Shown here in pieces: positions 8,848 through 18,059 of a DNA stretch of 64,000 nt. Source of the stretch: an uncultured Paracoccaceae bacterium. GTDB taxonomy: Bacteria; Pseudomonadota; Alphaproteobacteria; Rhodobacterales; Rhodobacteraceae. The translations under genes were made by a program, and so were the position numbers. The stretch covers positions 186,001 through 250,000 of the forward strand of contig CANMQO010000003.1 of the NCBI GenBank assembly GCA_947500055.1, read 5' to 3'. Each line of letters starts with the position of its first letter. The first letter of the stretch is position 1. A model generated the notes under the pieces. The model was not told the DNA's origin and did no database searches. It worked only from the letters and a program-made list of their open reading frames with translations.

Positions 8848-9461
8848 AGAAACCGATGACCAAAGAAGAGCGTCAAATCAAACAAGCAAACCAACGCGCG
8901 AAGAAGGATGCGCTGCGTCGTTCCATGCTGGAAAAGATGCCGAAGGCAGGCATCTGTATCGAGATCGGTGTATGGCGCGGCGAGTTTTCATCGATCCTGA
9001 TCGAGAAACTGGCACCCAAACATTTATATCTGATCGACCCTTGGGCGGTGCAAAATGACGATGCCGGTGGTGCATCGCTGGCCGGGGCGCAGGACGTTGA
9101 TAAAATGAATAGAATCCACAATCAGGTCGCCGCAAAATTTGCCGATGAAATCGCTGCGGGTTCCGTATCGATCATCAGAGATTTCTCGGTTCCGGCGCTA
9201 TCCGCGTTTGATGATGAATCGATTGATTTTGCCTATATCGACGGCGATCATTCGTTCGAAGGCGTGCTGTCCGATCTTGATGCGCTTTTGCCAAAGCTCA
9301 AGGTTGGTGGCGTCGCGATGTTGGACGACTACCATCAAAAGGGCTGGTGGGGTGACGGTGTTATCCGCGCGCTCAACGTGTTTGTGGGCAAGAACCCGGG
9401 CCAGTTCCGGTTCAAGGCGATTGAAGGCGCGCAAGTTGCCGTTCAAAAAATCAAAAACTGA
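8844..9461 (+). CDS. Class I SAM-dependent methyltransferase (Methyltransf_24 type)
   Basis: GICIEIGVWRGEFSSILIEKLAPKHLYLIDPW...IDFAYIDGDHSFEGVLSDLDALLPKLKVGGVAMLDDY. Confidence 0.85.
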   Translation: MKKPMTKEERQIKQANQRAKKDALRRSMLEKMPKAGICIEIGVWRGEFSSILIEKLAPKHLYLIDPWAVQNDDAGGASLAGAQDVDKMNRIHNQVAAKFADEIAAGSVSIIRDFSVPALSAFDDESIDFAYIDGDHSFEGVLSDLDALLPKLKVGGVAMLDDYHQKGWWGDGVIRALNVFVGKNPGQFRFKAIEGAQVAVQKIKN

Positions 9462-9488
9462 ACGCCCGAGCCATATCGAACAGCGCAG

Positions 9489-11537
9489 CTAGCTGGCTTT
9501 TCCAAGGATGCGTTGGCGTCTGTTCTTGTAGCGTTTCTGATTTGGGGCAATCTCGGTTGCTTGCTCAAGCGCTGCAATGGCTGCCTGTTTATCCTGCATA
9601 TCCAGGCAAAGGTCTGCATAGGATGAATGCAGTTCGGCCGTTGTTTCATCCATCTGCGTTGCGGCTTTCATGGCCGCCCGCGCTGATGTCAGATCGCCCG
9701 CCCGTTGATGGATCAAGCCGGTCAGGAAATGCCAGAAGGCATGATCGGGGCCAAGGGCCTTGCAATGTTCCATTTGCGCAAGAGCCCCGTCATAATCCCC
9801 ACGCAGCATGAGTATTTCAGCCTGCCGCTTATGAATTAGCGGATCATCCGCCACCTTATTGAGGGCTTGCGTATTGGTTTCCAGTGCAGCGTCAAGATCA
9901 CCCAACCGGGTCTCGATCAATGCGCGAAAGCTGAATGTGTCACGCTCACGTACATAGGTTTCATCTGTCATCAGCCTTGTGCGCAGTGCCTCAAGATCGG
10001 GTTTTGAACTCATCAGCCGCTTTGATTTACCGTCCATGGCAAACCACGGCCATTCAAGCGCAATCGTTGAAAGGTCCAGCGCGCGGCGGCGCAAAATCCT
10101 GTTTTGCTGAACCACGATATTCGTCTGCTGGTATCGGATCGGCAGATGTACAAGTGTATCCCGGTCAAATGGCAGGGTAGCGCCCGGTTTCAGCCGCCGC
10201 TGTCTGATCATCAGGGAGCCGATTACCGCGACATCCGGCAACATCGGTTTCTGCCAGAACGCGCGCAGAAACGACCGGTTTGCAAGGACCGGCCTGGTCA
10301 ATCTGGCCAGGATATAGGCCTGAATGGCCAGCGCAGAGATGTAATTTTCCTGCCATTGGTTAGGGTCTCTGAGGGCACGCCGCACATGTCGCAATGCTGG
10401 CTCCCATTGTTCAAGATAGATCCCGTTTGTTGCATGCATGAGTGGCAAGAATGCATTGTCAGCGCCCGCATCAAGGATACTTTGCCCGATGCCCCAGGCC
10501 TCCGCCTCTCTGTCGGTTTCCTGCAGGCGCCGCGCAACCTTGACGTAAATATGCGCGGCTTCGCTTGGGGTAATGAACTCCGAAATACCTCTGCGAAACC
10601 GGTCGGCGGCCTTGCTATAGGCCGCATCGCGTTCTTCGACGCTGAGAACCTCGTGAAAACACTTGCGCTCCCGCCCACTCAGGCGGGCCGCGGCACGGCT
10701 GAAGGCGCTGATCGGCGGTGCGATAATTTCAGATGCACGCGACATGGCAAACAGCTCCAGGAAATCGCGCTGCACAGGTTTGCAATCGCCAAGATCAACA
10801 AAATCATCAATGCTGCTGACTTGCGGATGTGCGGTCGTGAAACGGGCGATGCTTTCGGGTTGATCTGAAAACACGAGCGCGTCAGCATCGGGGTTCTTTT
10901 CCAGATAGGCCGAATAAAGCTCGTCCGGTTCGATCTTGGCGGGCCATTCCTTATGTTTCCAGGGGGCTTCATTCAGAATATCGCCGCGCCGAATATGGTA
11001 GGCCGTTACCTTGCGCCCGCCCTGATCCATTTTCGCAATGATTTGCCCAATATGCTTCTGCACGACAGGGTTAAAACCAATGCGCAGGATAAACCCCCGG
11101 AACCGCTCTGTCAGATCTTCGTCCTGTTCCCAGGGAAAGCGTAGAATTTCAAACCCTTCGTCCAAAAGAACATGGCCACCACGCGCAAGATGGGCATTCA
11201 GCCTGTCAGGGTTCTTATCCTTGTGAAAGGTCCAAACGGGCTTGGTCTTACTGTCAAGGGCTTCGAACGTATCATTGTCGATGAAGTGCCGATCGATGAA
11301 AGACCGATCAAACAGGTCCGACGGGGTATCAAGCTTTGGCGCCATGGCGCCACGTGGAAACCAGTTGATGCAAAAATCGGCGTCATAATCTTCGGCCAAT
11401 CGGATGCTGTTAAGCAACACCAACAAACGCGCGCCTAGCTGATCCTTTCTCAGGCCAATGAAGCGGCTCTGGCCGGGTGACTTGATACTCAACGCCATTC
11501 TACTGACACTTTGGTGCGCGCAATCATGCATGTCCAA
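9489..11537 (-). CDS. Fucosyltransferase-like N-terminal domain fused to C-terminal TPR repeats
   Basis: GLRKDQLGARLLVLLNSIRLAEDYDADFCINWFP and VTAYHIRRGDI motifs; C-terminal TPR-like repeats (GDLDAALETNTQALNKVADDPLIHKRQAEILMLRGDYDGALAQMEHCKALGPDHAFWHFLTGLIHQRAGD). Confidence 0.6.
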   Translation of the reverse strand: MDMHDCAHQSVSRMALSIKSPGQSRFIGLRKDQLGARLLVLLNSIRLAEDYDADFCINWFPRGAMAPKLDTPSDLFDRSFIDRHFIDNDTFEALDSKTKPVWTFHKDKNPDRLNAHLARGGHVLLDEGFEILRFPWEQDEDLTERFRGFILRIGFNPVVQKHIGQIIAKMDQGGRKVTAYHIRRGDILNEAPWKHKEWPAKIEPDELYSAYLEKNPDADALVFSDQPESIARFTTAHPQVSSIDDFVDLGDCKPVQRDFLELFAMSRASEIIAPPISAFSRAAARLSGRERKCFHEVLSVEERDAAYSKAADRFRRGISEFITPSEAAHIYVKVARRLQETDREAEAWGIGQSILDAGADNAFLPLMHATNGIYLEQWEPALRHVRRALRDPNQWQENYISALAIQAYILARLTRPVLANRSFLRAFWQKPMLPDVAVIGSLMIRQRRLKPGATLPFDRDTLVHLPIRYQQTNIVVQQNRILRRRALDLSTIALEWPWFAMDGKSKRLMSSKPDLEALRTRLMTDETYVRERDTFSFRALIETRLGDLDAALETNTQALNKVADDPLIHKRQAEILMLRGDYDGALAQMEHCKALGPDHAFWHFLTGLIHQRAGDLTSARAAMKAATQMDETTAELHSSYADLCLDMQDKQAAIAALEQATEIAPNQKRYKNRRQRILGKAS

Positions 11538-11549
11538 GGAGTTCCCCAG

Positions 11550-12308
11550 TTAGGCATGGAGCCAGCGCTTGGGTAACATAAGGGCCGGTTTCCGAATGTC
11601 GTGCCGACGATCCAGCGCATGTGGCAATTTTGATACTGGCCGCAATCCTATCGCGCGATCACGGCGTAGAAGTGTAGCTTCTACAACGCGTGGGATGTCC
11701 TGCCCATCAACCCGAACGGTGCCGGAAACGTTGTTTGGGTGCAGGTGAACCGTCACAAAATCCTTATGAAGTTTCTTGATGGCCTTAATGGCCTTATTGT
11801 AGAACCTTGGTTTCGTTAGAATGGAAGGCAGATGGTGCCATTCAATCACGATCATCCGAAAACGTCGGAGTAACTCCTGCGGAGCCGCGCCAAGAGTGAC
11901 GTATTCCGCGCCTTCTATATCGATTTGCAACAACAAATCGGCGCTTGGATCTGGATCAGTTTCGGCCACCCACGAAGCAAGGCTCATGAACTCGTTTTCA
12001 TCTTTGTCTCCTAAGAACTTTGGTACAAACTGCGCACCGGGGACATCAACTGGGAGGTGCTTAACCGAGGCATCCGCCATAAACGACGGAATGTTGCGCT
12101 TGGCCATATCCAACTCAAAACTGACTTGCTGTGATACACCGGGGGAATAACACGCTGCGATATCGCGCAAATCATCAGGCAAAAGATAACCACCATCGCC
12201 AAAGCTTCCCATGCGGATGAGTGGTGTATTTGTTTGGTAAGGACGCATGAATTCGTCAATGATCGACGTACATAGATCGGGGTTAGGTGGCAGGCTTTTT
12301 TGATCCAT
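11550..12308 (-). CDS. FkbM-like SAM-dependent methyltransferase family protein
   Basis: RMGSFGDGGYLLPDDL ... DLLLQIDIEGAEYVTL ... RMIVIEWHHL. Confidence 0.65.
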   Translation of the reverse strand: MDQKSLPPNPDLCTSIIDEFMRPYQTNTPLIRMGSFGDGGYLLPDDLRDIAACYSPGVSQQVSFELDMAKRNIPSFMADASVKHLPVDVPGAQFVPKFLGDKDENEFMSLASWVAETDPDPSADLLLQIDIEGAEYVTLGAAPQELLRRFRMIVIEWHHLPSILTKPRFYNKAIKAIKKLHKDFVTVHLHPNNVSGTVRVDGQDIPRVVEATLLRRDRAIGLRPVSKLPHALDRRHDIRKPALMLPKRWLHA

Positions 12309-12939
12309 GGCTGTCCCTAAATTTCAATATGGCTGTGTGATGGCCTGTCGAAATCAAGGCGTGCATACGCCAAGTTTTGAGGCCGCGTGGTGATCACCCA
12401 TTCTTAGAAGGGCGCTTCGGTGACATCTTCGCTGCTTTTGCTTCCTTTATTGTGTTAGTGAGCCGATCCCCATGTTTGGCCTTTCGCTGTTGTATGTCCA
12501 GAGCCGGTGCGTATCGCATTATCGCCAACTTCTTCAATTGCTACAAAATATGCCGTCCATGGCATTCAGCGGGACCAATTCGAGCGTAGCGTTCCACGTA
12601 AACGTTCTGGGGTCTTGCCTAGTTGGAATTTGATCAGTGCATTCCTTGCCATTGGGTTCATGTATGATGTTATGATGTGTCCCGTTCTTGCATCTCCAAG
12701 ATTATCCTTACGTTTGATCAGCGGGATCCCTTACGGCATCGTCCGCCACAACCGGGGCGGTCTCTGTAAACTCTCATATTTGCAAAACTGCAGCAAATGA
12801 CAGTGAGGGATGAGCGGCGCAAGATTGACGCTAGTGGTTACATGCCAAATCACCTAAACAGTGTGACATACAGCAAGGTGGTTCAGCACAACGATGCCAT
12901 CCTTCGCAAACATGCCATGTCTGATCCGGTTACGCAAAA

Positions 12940-13959
12940 ATGAAAAAAATCCTGATTACTGGAACAGCCGGCTTCATTGGCTTTCACCTCGCGCAAAAGC
13001 TGCTGGATCAAGGGCTGATCGTGCATGGGTATGATGGGATGACGGATTATTATGACGTTACCCTGAAAAAAGAACGCCATAATATCCTGTCTTCCAATGA
13101 CCGTTTCAGCAAAACCATTGCGATGCTTGAGGATGCGGAAGTTTTTGCAAAAACGGCCGGCGATTTCGAACCAGACGTGATCATACACCTGGCCGCGCAG
13201 GCCGGGGTGCGGTATTCGCTTGAAGAGCCCCGATCCTATATTGAATCGAATGTCATTGGCACATTCAATGTGATGGAGGCCGCACGCGAATTGGGCGTTC
13301 AGCATCTGTTAATGGCATCCACATCATCGATCTACGGGGCGAACACGCAGATGCCCTATGCCGAGACCCACAAAGCCGATAACCCCATGACGATCTATGC
13401 CGCCACCAAGAAGGCGAATGAGGCGATGGGGCATTCCTATGCACATCTTTATCATCTGCCCACAACCATGTTTCGCTTCTTTACGGTTTACGGACCATGG
13501 GGGCGCCCGGATATGGCGTTGTTCAAGTTCACCAAGGGCATCATCGATGGCACGCCGATTGATATCTACAATCATGGTGAGATGTATCGGGATTTCACCT
13601 ATATTGACGATTTGGTGCTGGCGATTTCCGACCTTATCAAGGTACCGCCCACGCGGGTCGATGACCCCGACCAGATTGCGCCCGGCGATAGTCTTTCTCC
13701 GGTTGCGCCGTTTCGGATTGTGAACATCGGGAACAATGACAAAGTGCGCCTGTTGGATTTTGTGGAAACCATCGAAGCCGCAATAGGTAAGAAAGCACAA
13801 AAGCGCTTCCTTGACATGCAAAAGGGTGAAGTATTCGCGACCTGGGCAGATGCGACATTGCTTGAGGCGCTGACGGGTAAACGGCCCCAGACGCGGTTTG
13901 AGGACGGTGTCTCAAAATTTGTCCAATGGTATCAAGAATATTACGCCACGCCCAAATAG
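12940..13959 (+). CDS. NAD-dependent epimerase (UDP-glucuronate 4-epimerase-like)
   Basis: ILITGTAGFIGFHLAQKLLDQG..VHGYDGMTDYYDVTLKKERH; SSIYGANTQMPYAE; YAATKKANE; FRFFTVYGPWGRPDMALFKFTK. Confidence 0.9.
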   Translation: MKKILITGTAGFIGFHLAQKLLDQGLIVHGYDGMTDYYDVTLKKERHNILSSNDRFSKTIAMLEDAEVFAKTAGDFEPDVIIHLAAQAGVRYSLEEPRSYIESNVIGTFNVMEAARELGVQHLLMASTSSIYGANTQMPYAETHKADNPMTIYAATKKANEAMGHSYAHLYHLPTTMFRFFTVYGPWGRPDMALFKFTKGIIDGTPIDIYNHGEMYRDFTYIDDLVLAISDLIKVPPTRVDDPDQIAPGDSLSPVAPFRIVNIGNNDKVRLLDFVETIEAAIGKKAQKRFLDMQKGEVFATWADATLLEALTGKRPQTRFEDGVSKFVQWYQEYYATPK

Positions 13960-14043
13960 ATTGGACAAGTCTTCATCCTGTTCGATGTTCGCGAAAGAGA
14001 GTAAGTAAGGATAGTTTCTCAGGACTGTGAAAGAGGCAAATCA

Positions 14044-15165
14044 TTGACAAAACGCGCGCTGATCACCGGGGTCACCGGACAGGATGGGTCATACCTGGCG
14101 GAGCTTCTGCTGGAAAAAGGCTATGAGGTGCACGGTATCAAGCGGCGTGCGTCGCTTTTCAACACGGCGCGCGTGGATCATATTTATGAAGACCCGCACA
14201 CCGACAATAATCGGTTTAAGCTGCATTATGGCGATCTGACCGACAGTTCCAATCTGACCCGTATCATTTCCGAAGTTGCGCCTGATGAGGTGTATAATCT
14301 TGGCGCACAATCCCATGTGGCGGTATCATTTGAGGCGCCGGAATATACTGCGGATGTGGACGCTATGGGCACCCTGCGTCTGCTTGAGGCGATACGTTTC
14401 CTGAAGCTCGAAAAGAAGACGAAATTCTATCAGGCCTCGACATCCGAACTTTACGGGAAGGTCCGTGAGACACCGCAAACAGAAACCACCCCGTTTCACC
14501 CGCGCAGCCCCTATGGCGTGGCCAAGTTGTACGCCTTCTGGATCGCAGTAAATTACCGCGAATCCTATGATATGTTTGCCTGTAATGGCATCTTGTTTAA
14601 CCACGAAAGCCCGCGCCGCGGCGAAACCTTTGTAACCCGTAAAATCACCCGCGGATTGGCGAATATCGCCATGGGGCTGGAGGATTGTCTTTATATGGGT
14701 AACATTGATGCGTTGCGCGATTGGGGCCATGCCAAGGATTATGTCCGCATGCAATGGTTGATGCTGCAACAGGACCAGCCAGAGGATTATGTGATCGCGA
14801 CGGGCAAACAGTATTCTGTGCGCGAATTCATAACATGGTCAGCCCGCGAACTGGGTATAGAGTTGGAGTTCAATGGCACAGGTGTCGAGGAAACTGCCAC
14901 CGTTGCTTCGATCTCCGGGGACAAGGCCCCAGCCCTGAATGTCGGCGATGTCATCATCCGGATCGACACCCGTTATTTCCGCCCTGCCGAGGTTGAAACC
15001 CTTCTGGGTGATCCATCGAAGGCCAAGGCCAAACTCGGCTGGGAGCCAGAGATCACCGCGCAGGAAATGTGTGCCGAGATGGTTCTGGAGGATCACAAAT
15101 CGGCCCAGCGCGCTGCATTGCTCAAACAGCACGGGCTGGAATTGCCTGTCAGCGTTGAAAGCTAG
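14044..15165 (+). CDS. gmd: GDP-mannose 4,6-dehydratase (TTG start)
   Basis: [113 protein letters not shown]. Confidence 0.97.
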   Translation: MTKRALITGVTGQDGSYLAELLLEKGYEVHGIKRRASLFNTARVDHIYEDPHTDNNRFKLHYGDLTDSSNLTRIISEVAPDEVYNLGAQSHVAVSFEAPEYTADVDAMGTLRLLEAIRFLKLEKKTKFYQASTSELYGKVRETPQTETTPFHPRSPYGVAKLYAFWIAVNYRESYDMFACNGILFNHESPRRGETFVTRKITRGLANIAMGLEDCLYMGNIDALRDWGHAKDYVRMQWLMLQQDQPEDYVIATGKQYSVREFITWSARELGIELEFNGTGVEETATVASISGDKAPALNVGDVIIRIDTRYFRPAEVETLLGDPSKAKAKLGWEPEITAQEMCAEMVLEDHKSAQRAALLKQHGLELPVSVES

Positions 15166-15168
15166 GCA

Positions 15169-16137
15169 ATGCGCATTTACGTTGCAGGGCATCGTGGCAT
15201 GGTGGGGGGTGCAATTCTGCGCCGCCTTCGCGCGCAGGGTGAGCATGATTTGATCACCGCGACCAGTACGGAACTTGATCTTACAGACCAGGCAGCGGTG
15301 CGAAAATTCATGCAGAGCCAGAAACCTGACGCCGTGATTTTGGCTGCCGCCAAGGTAGGCGGGATCGTCGCCAATAACACCTACCCTGCACAGTTCATCT
15401 ACGAAAACCTGATGATCGAATGCAACGTCATTCACCAGGCTTTCGCAGCGGGCTGTCAGAAGCTTCTGCAATTGGGTTCGTCCTGCATCTACCCCCGAGA
15501 AGTGACCCAACCGATGGCCGAAAATGCGCTTCTGACCGGCATTCTGGAGCCAACGAATGAGCCCTATGCGGTGGCAAAGATCGCCGGGATCAAACTATGC
15601 GAAAGCTATAACCGGCAATATGGCACCGACTACCGTTCCGTGATGCCAACCAACCTTTATGGCGTGGGTGACAACTTTCATCCCGAGAACTCCCACGTAT
15701 TGCCCGCGATGATCAGGCGATTTCACAATGCGGTGCAGGACGGTGCGGATGAGGTTGTGATCTGGGGCACCGGCACCCCGCGACGCGAGTTTCTGAATGT
15801 CGAAGATATGGCGGACGCGTCGCTATTTGTGATGAACCTTGACCGGGTCACCTATGATGCGAATACCGACCCGATGTTGTCCCACATAAACGTTGGCACG
15901 GGTACAGATGTGTCAGTCCTTGAAGCCGCCCAGATGATTGCCGACGTGACCGGCTTTGAAGGTCGGATCACCTGCGACACGACAAAACCCGATGGCGCGA
16001 TGCGCAAGCTGATGGATGTCAGTCGCCTTACGGCGATGGGCTGGAGCGCACGCATCGGTCTGCGAGAGGGGCTGGCGCAAACCTATATCTGGTATCTGGA
16101 ACAACTGGCATCCGGTGCGGTGGTGAGGGAAAAATAG
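15169..16137 (+). CDS. fcl: GDP-L-fucose synthase
   Basis: [82 protein letters not shown]. Confidence 0.97.
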   Translation: MRIYVAGHRGMVGGAILRRLRAQGEHDLITATSTELDLTDQAAVRKFMQSQKPDAVILAAAKVGGIVANNTYPAQFIYENLMIECNVIHQAFAAGCQKLLQLGSSCIYPREVTQPMAENALLTGILEPTNEPYAVAKIAGIKLCESYNRQYGTDYRSVMPTNLYGVGDNFHPENSHVLPAMIRRFHNAVQDGADEVVIWGTGTPRREFLNVEDMADASLFVMNLDRVTYDANTDPMLSHINVGTGTDVSVLEAAQMIADVTGFEGRITCDTTKPDGAMRKLMDVSRLTAMGWSARIGLREGLAQTYIWYLEQLASGAVVREK

Positions 16138-16240
16138 GGTTCCTCCTATTTCGCGTTGATGCGCCACATGGCCGATGAATTAGGTCAGGGCCACCGGGCT
16201 GGCCGCAAACGGGTTCGGGACGGTCGAACCGCAAAACCCG

Positions 16241-16289
16241 CCGATTTCACGGTCGGCAAAGTGTCGGCAGAACGTCGGACTTGCGTCGG
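16241..16289. repeat. Array of four GTCGG cores at exact 11-bp spacing
   Basis: GTCGG begins at 16252, 16263, 16274 and 16285; preceded by CCGATTTCACG; noncoding, upstream of the ABC operon. Confidence 0.75.
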
Positions 16290-16421
16290 GCAGCTTGTTG
16301 TCATCTCTGCCCCGCCGATTCTGCAGGTTCAAAATGGGCTGGCACCGCCCATCCATCTATCGCCTTGCCAAGCTACGAATTTTAGCAAATGTTACCGGCA
16401 CAACGAAATTGGGAGACCACA

Positions 16422-18002
16422 ATGAAAGTATCGACAGTCGCGGCGATGGCCGCACTGCTGGCCTCGACAGCAATGGTTGCGCAGGCTGAAACACTGCGTT
16501 GGGCGCGTTCCGGTGATGCGCTGACGCTTGACCCTCATGCGCAAAATGAAGGACCGACACACACGATTCGTCACCAGATGTATGAACCACTGATCATTCG
16601 TGACGTCACGGGCGCATTTGAACCCGCGCTTGCCACGGATTGGGCCCCGAAAGAGGGTGATCCGAATGTTTGGGTCTTCAATCTGCGTGAAGGCGTGAAG
16701 TTCCACGATGGCGCTGACTTCACCGCCGAAGACGTCGTGTTCAGCTTTGAACGTGCCAAGCAGGACAACTCTGACATGAAAGAGCTGATCGGCTCGATCA
16801 CCGAGGTGCGTGCGGTTGATGATTTCACGATCGAGATGGTCACCGACGGCCCGAACCCGATCCTGCCCAGCAACCTGACCAACCTCTTTATCATGGACAA
16901 GGGCTGGACCGAGGCGAACAACACCGTCAACGTGCAGGATTTTGAAGGTGGCGAGATCACATTTGCCACCACCAATGCCAACGGCACTGGCCCTTACGTC
17001 CTGACCAGCCGCGAGCCTGACGTGAAAACCGTCATGACCCGGAATGAGGATTACTGGGGCCGCGATCAGTTCCCGATGGAAGTGTCCGAAATCGTCTATA
17101 CGCCGATCCAGAACGCCGCGACCCGTGTCGCTGCCCTGCTGTCGGGTGAGATTGATTTCCTGCAGGACATGCCGGTGCAGGATTTGTCCCGCGTGGCCGA
17201 GGCTGATGGCCTTGCCGTCAAGACCGCGCCGCAAAACCGGGTGATCTTTTTCGGGATGAACCAGGGTGCTGACGATATCGAGGCAGACAACATCGATGGT
17301 GCCAACCCGCTCGCCGATGTGCGCGTGCGTCAGGCGATGTCGATGGCAATCAACCGCGATGCGATCAAGCAGGTTGTGATGCGTGGTCAGTCAGAGCCCG
17401 CTGGCATGATTGCCCCGCCATTTGTGAATGGCTGGACCGCTGATATGGATGGCGAATCCGGTACGGATATCGATGCGGCCAAGGGGCTGATGGCTGACGC
17501 AGGCTATGCTGACGGATTTTCGATCCGGCTGGATTGCCCCAATGACCGTTATGTCAATGACGAAGCGATCTGTCAGGCCGCAGTCGGCATGCTGGGTCAG
17601 ATTGGTGTGACGGTGAACCTGGATGCCAAGCCAAAGGCGCAGCACTTCCCGCTGATCACCGACGGCAAGACCGATTTCTACATGCTGGGTTGGGGTGTGC
17701 CGACTTACGATTCCGAGTATATCTTCAACTTCCTTGTGCATGGTCGTGAGGCGGATATCGGCACCTGGAATGGCACCGGTTTCGACAATGATGACCTTGA
17801 TGCAAAAATCGCATCGCTGGCATCGAACACTGATCTGGACGCACGGAATGCCGATATCGCGTCGATCTGGCGTGTGGTGCAGGATGAGCAGCTTTACATC
17901 CCGATCCACCACCAGGTGCTGAACTGGGCAATGACCGATGCCGTTGGCATCGATGTTGATCCCGAAGATCAGCCAAAGGTCAAATACTTCACAATGAACT
18001 AA
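16422..18002 (+). CDS. ABC transporter substrate-binding protein (SBP family 5, peptide/nickel type)
   Basis: ORF track opens at 16389; ATG at 16422 with signal peptide MKVSTVAAMAALLASTAMVAQAETLRWARSGDALTLDPHAQNEG. Confidence 0.92.
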   Translation: MKVSTVAAMAALLASTAMVAQAETLRWARSGDALTLDPHAQNEGPTHTIRHQMYEPLIIRDVTGAFEPALATDWAPKEGDPNVWVFNLREGVKFHDGADFTAEDVVFSFERAKQDNSDMKELIGSITEVRAVDDFTIEMVTDGPNPILPSNLTNLFIMDKGWTEANNTVNVQDFEGGEITFATTNANGTGPYVLTSREPDVKTVMTRNEDYWGRDQFPMEVSEIVYTPIQNAATRVAALLSGEIDFLQDMPVQDLSRVAEADGLAVKTAPQNRVIFFGMNQGADDIEADNIDGANPLADVRVRQAMSMAINRDAIKQVVMRGQSEPAGMIAPPFVNGWTADMDGESGTDIDAAKGLMADAGYADGFSIRLDCPNDRYVNDEAICQAAVGMLGQIGVTVNLDAKPKAQHFPLITDGKTDFYMLGWGVPTYDSEYIFNFLVHGREADIGTWNGTGFDNDDLDAKIASLASNTDLDARNADIASIWRVVQDEQLYIPIHHQVLNWAMTDAVGIDVDPEDQPKVKYFTMN

Positions 18003-18009
18003 GACAATG

Positions 18010-18037
18010 GGCGGCGCGCCAGTATCGGCGCGCCGCC
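18010..18037 (+). promoter_or_regulatory. Strong intercistronic hairpin GGCGGCGCGCC-AGTATC-GGCGCGCCGCC
   Basis: Perfect 11-bp stem between two substrate-binding protein genes. Confidence 0.75.
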
Positions 18038-18059
18038 TGATTTATCGGGGGGAAATATC

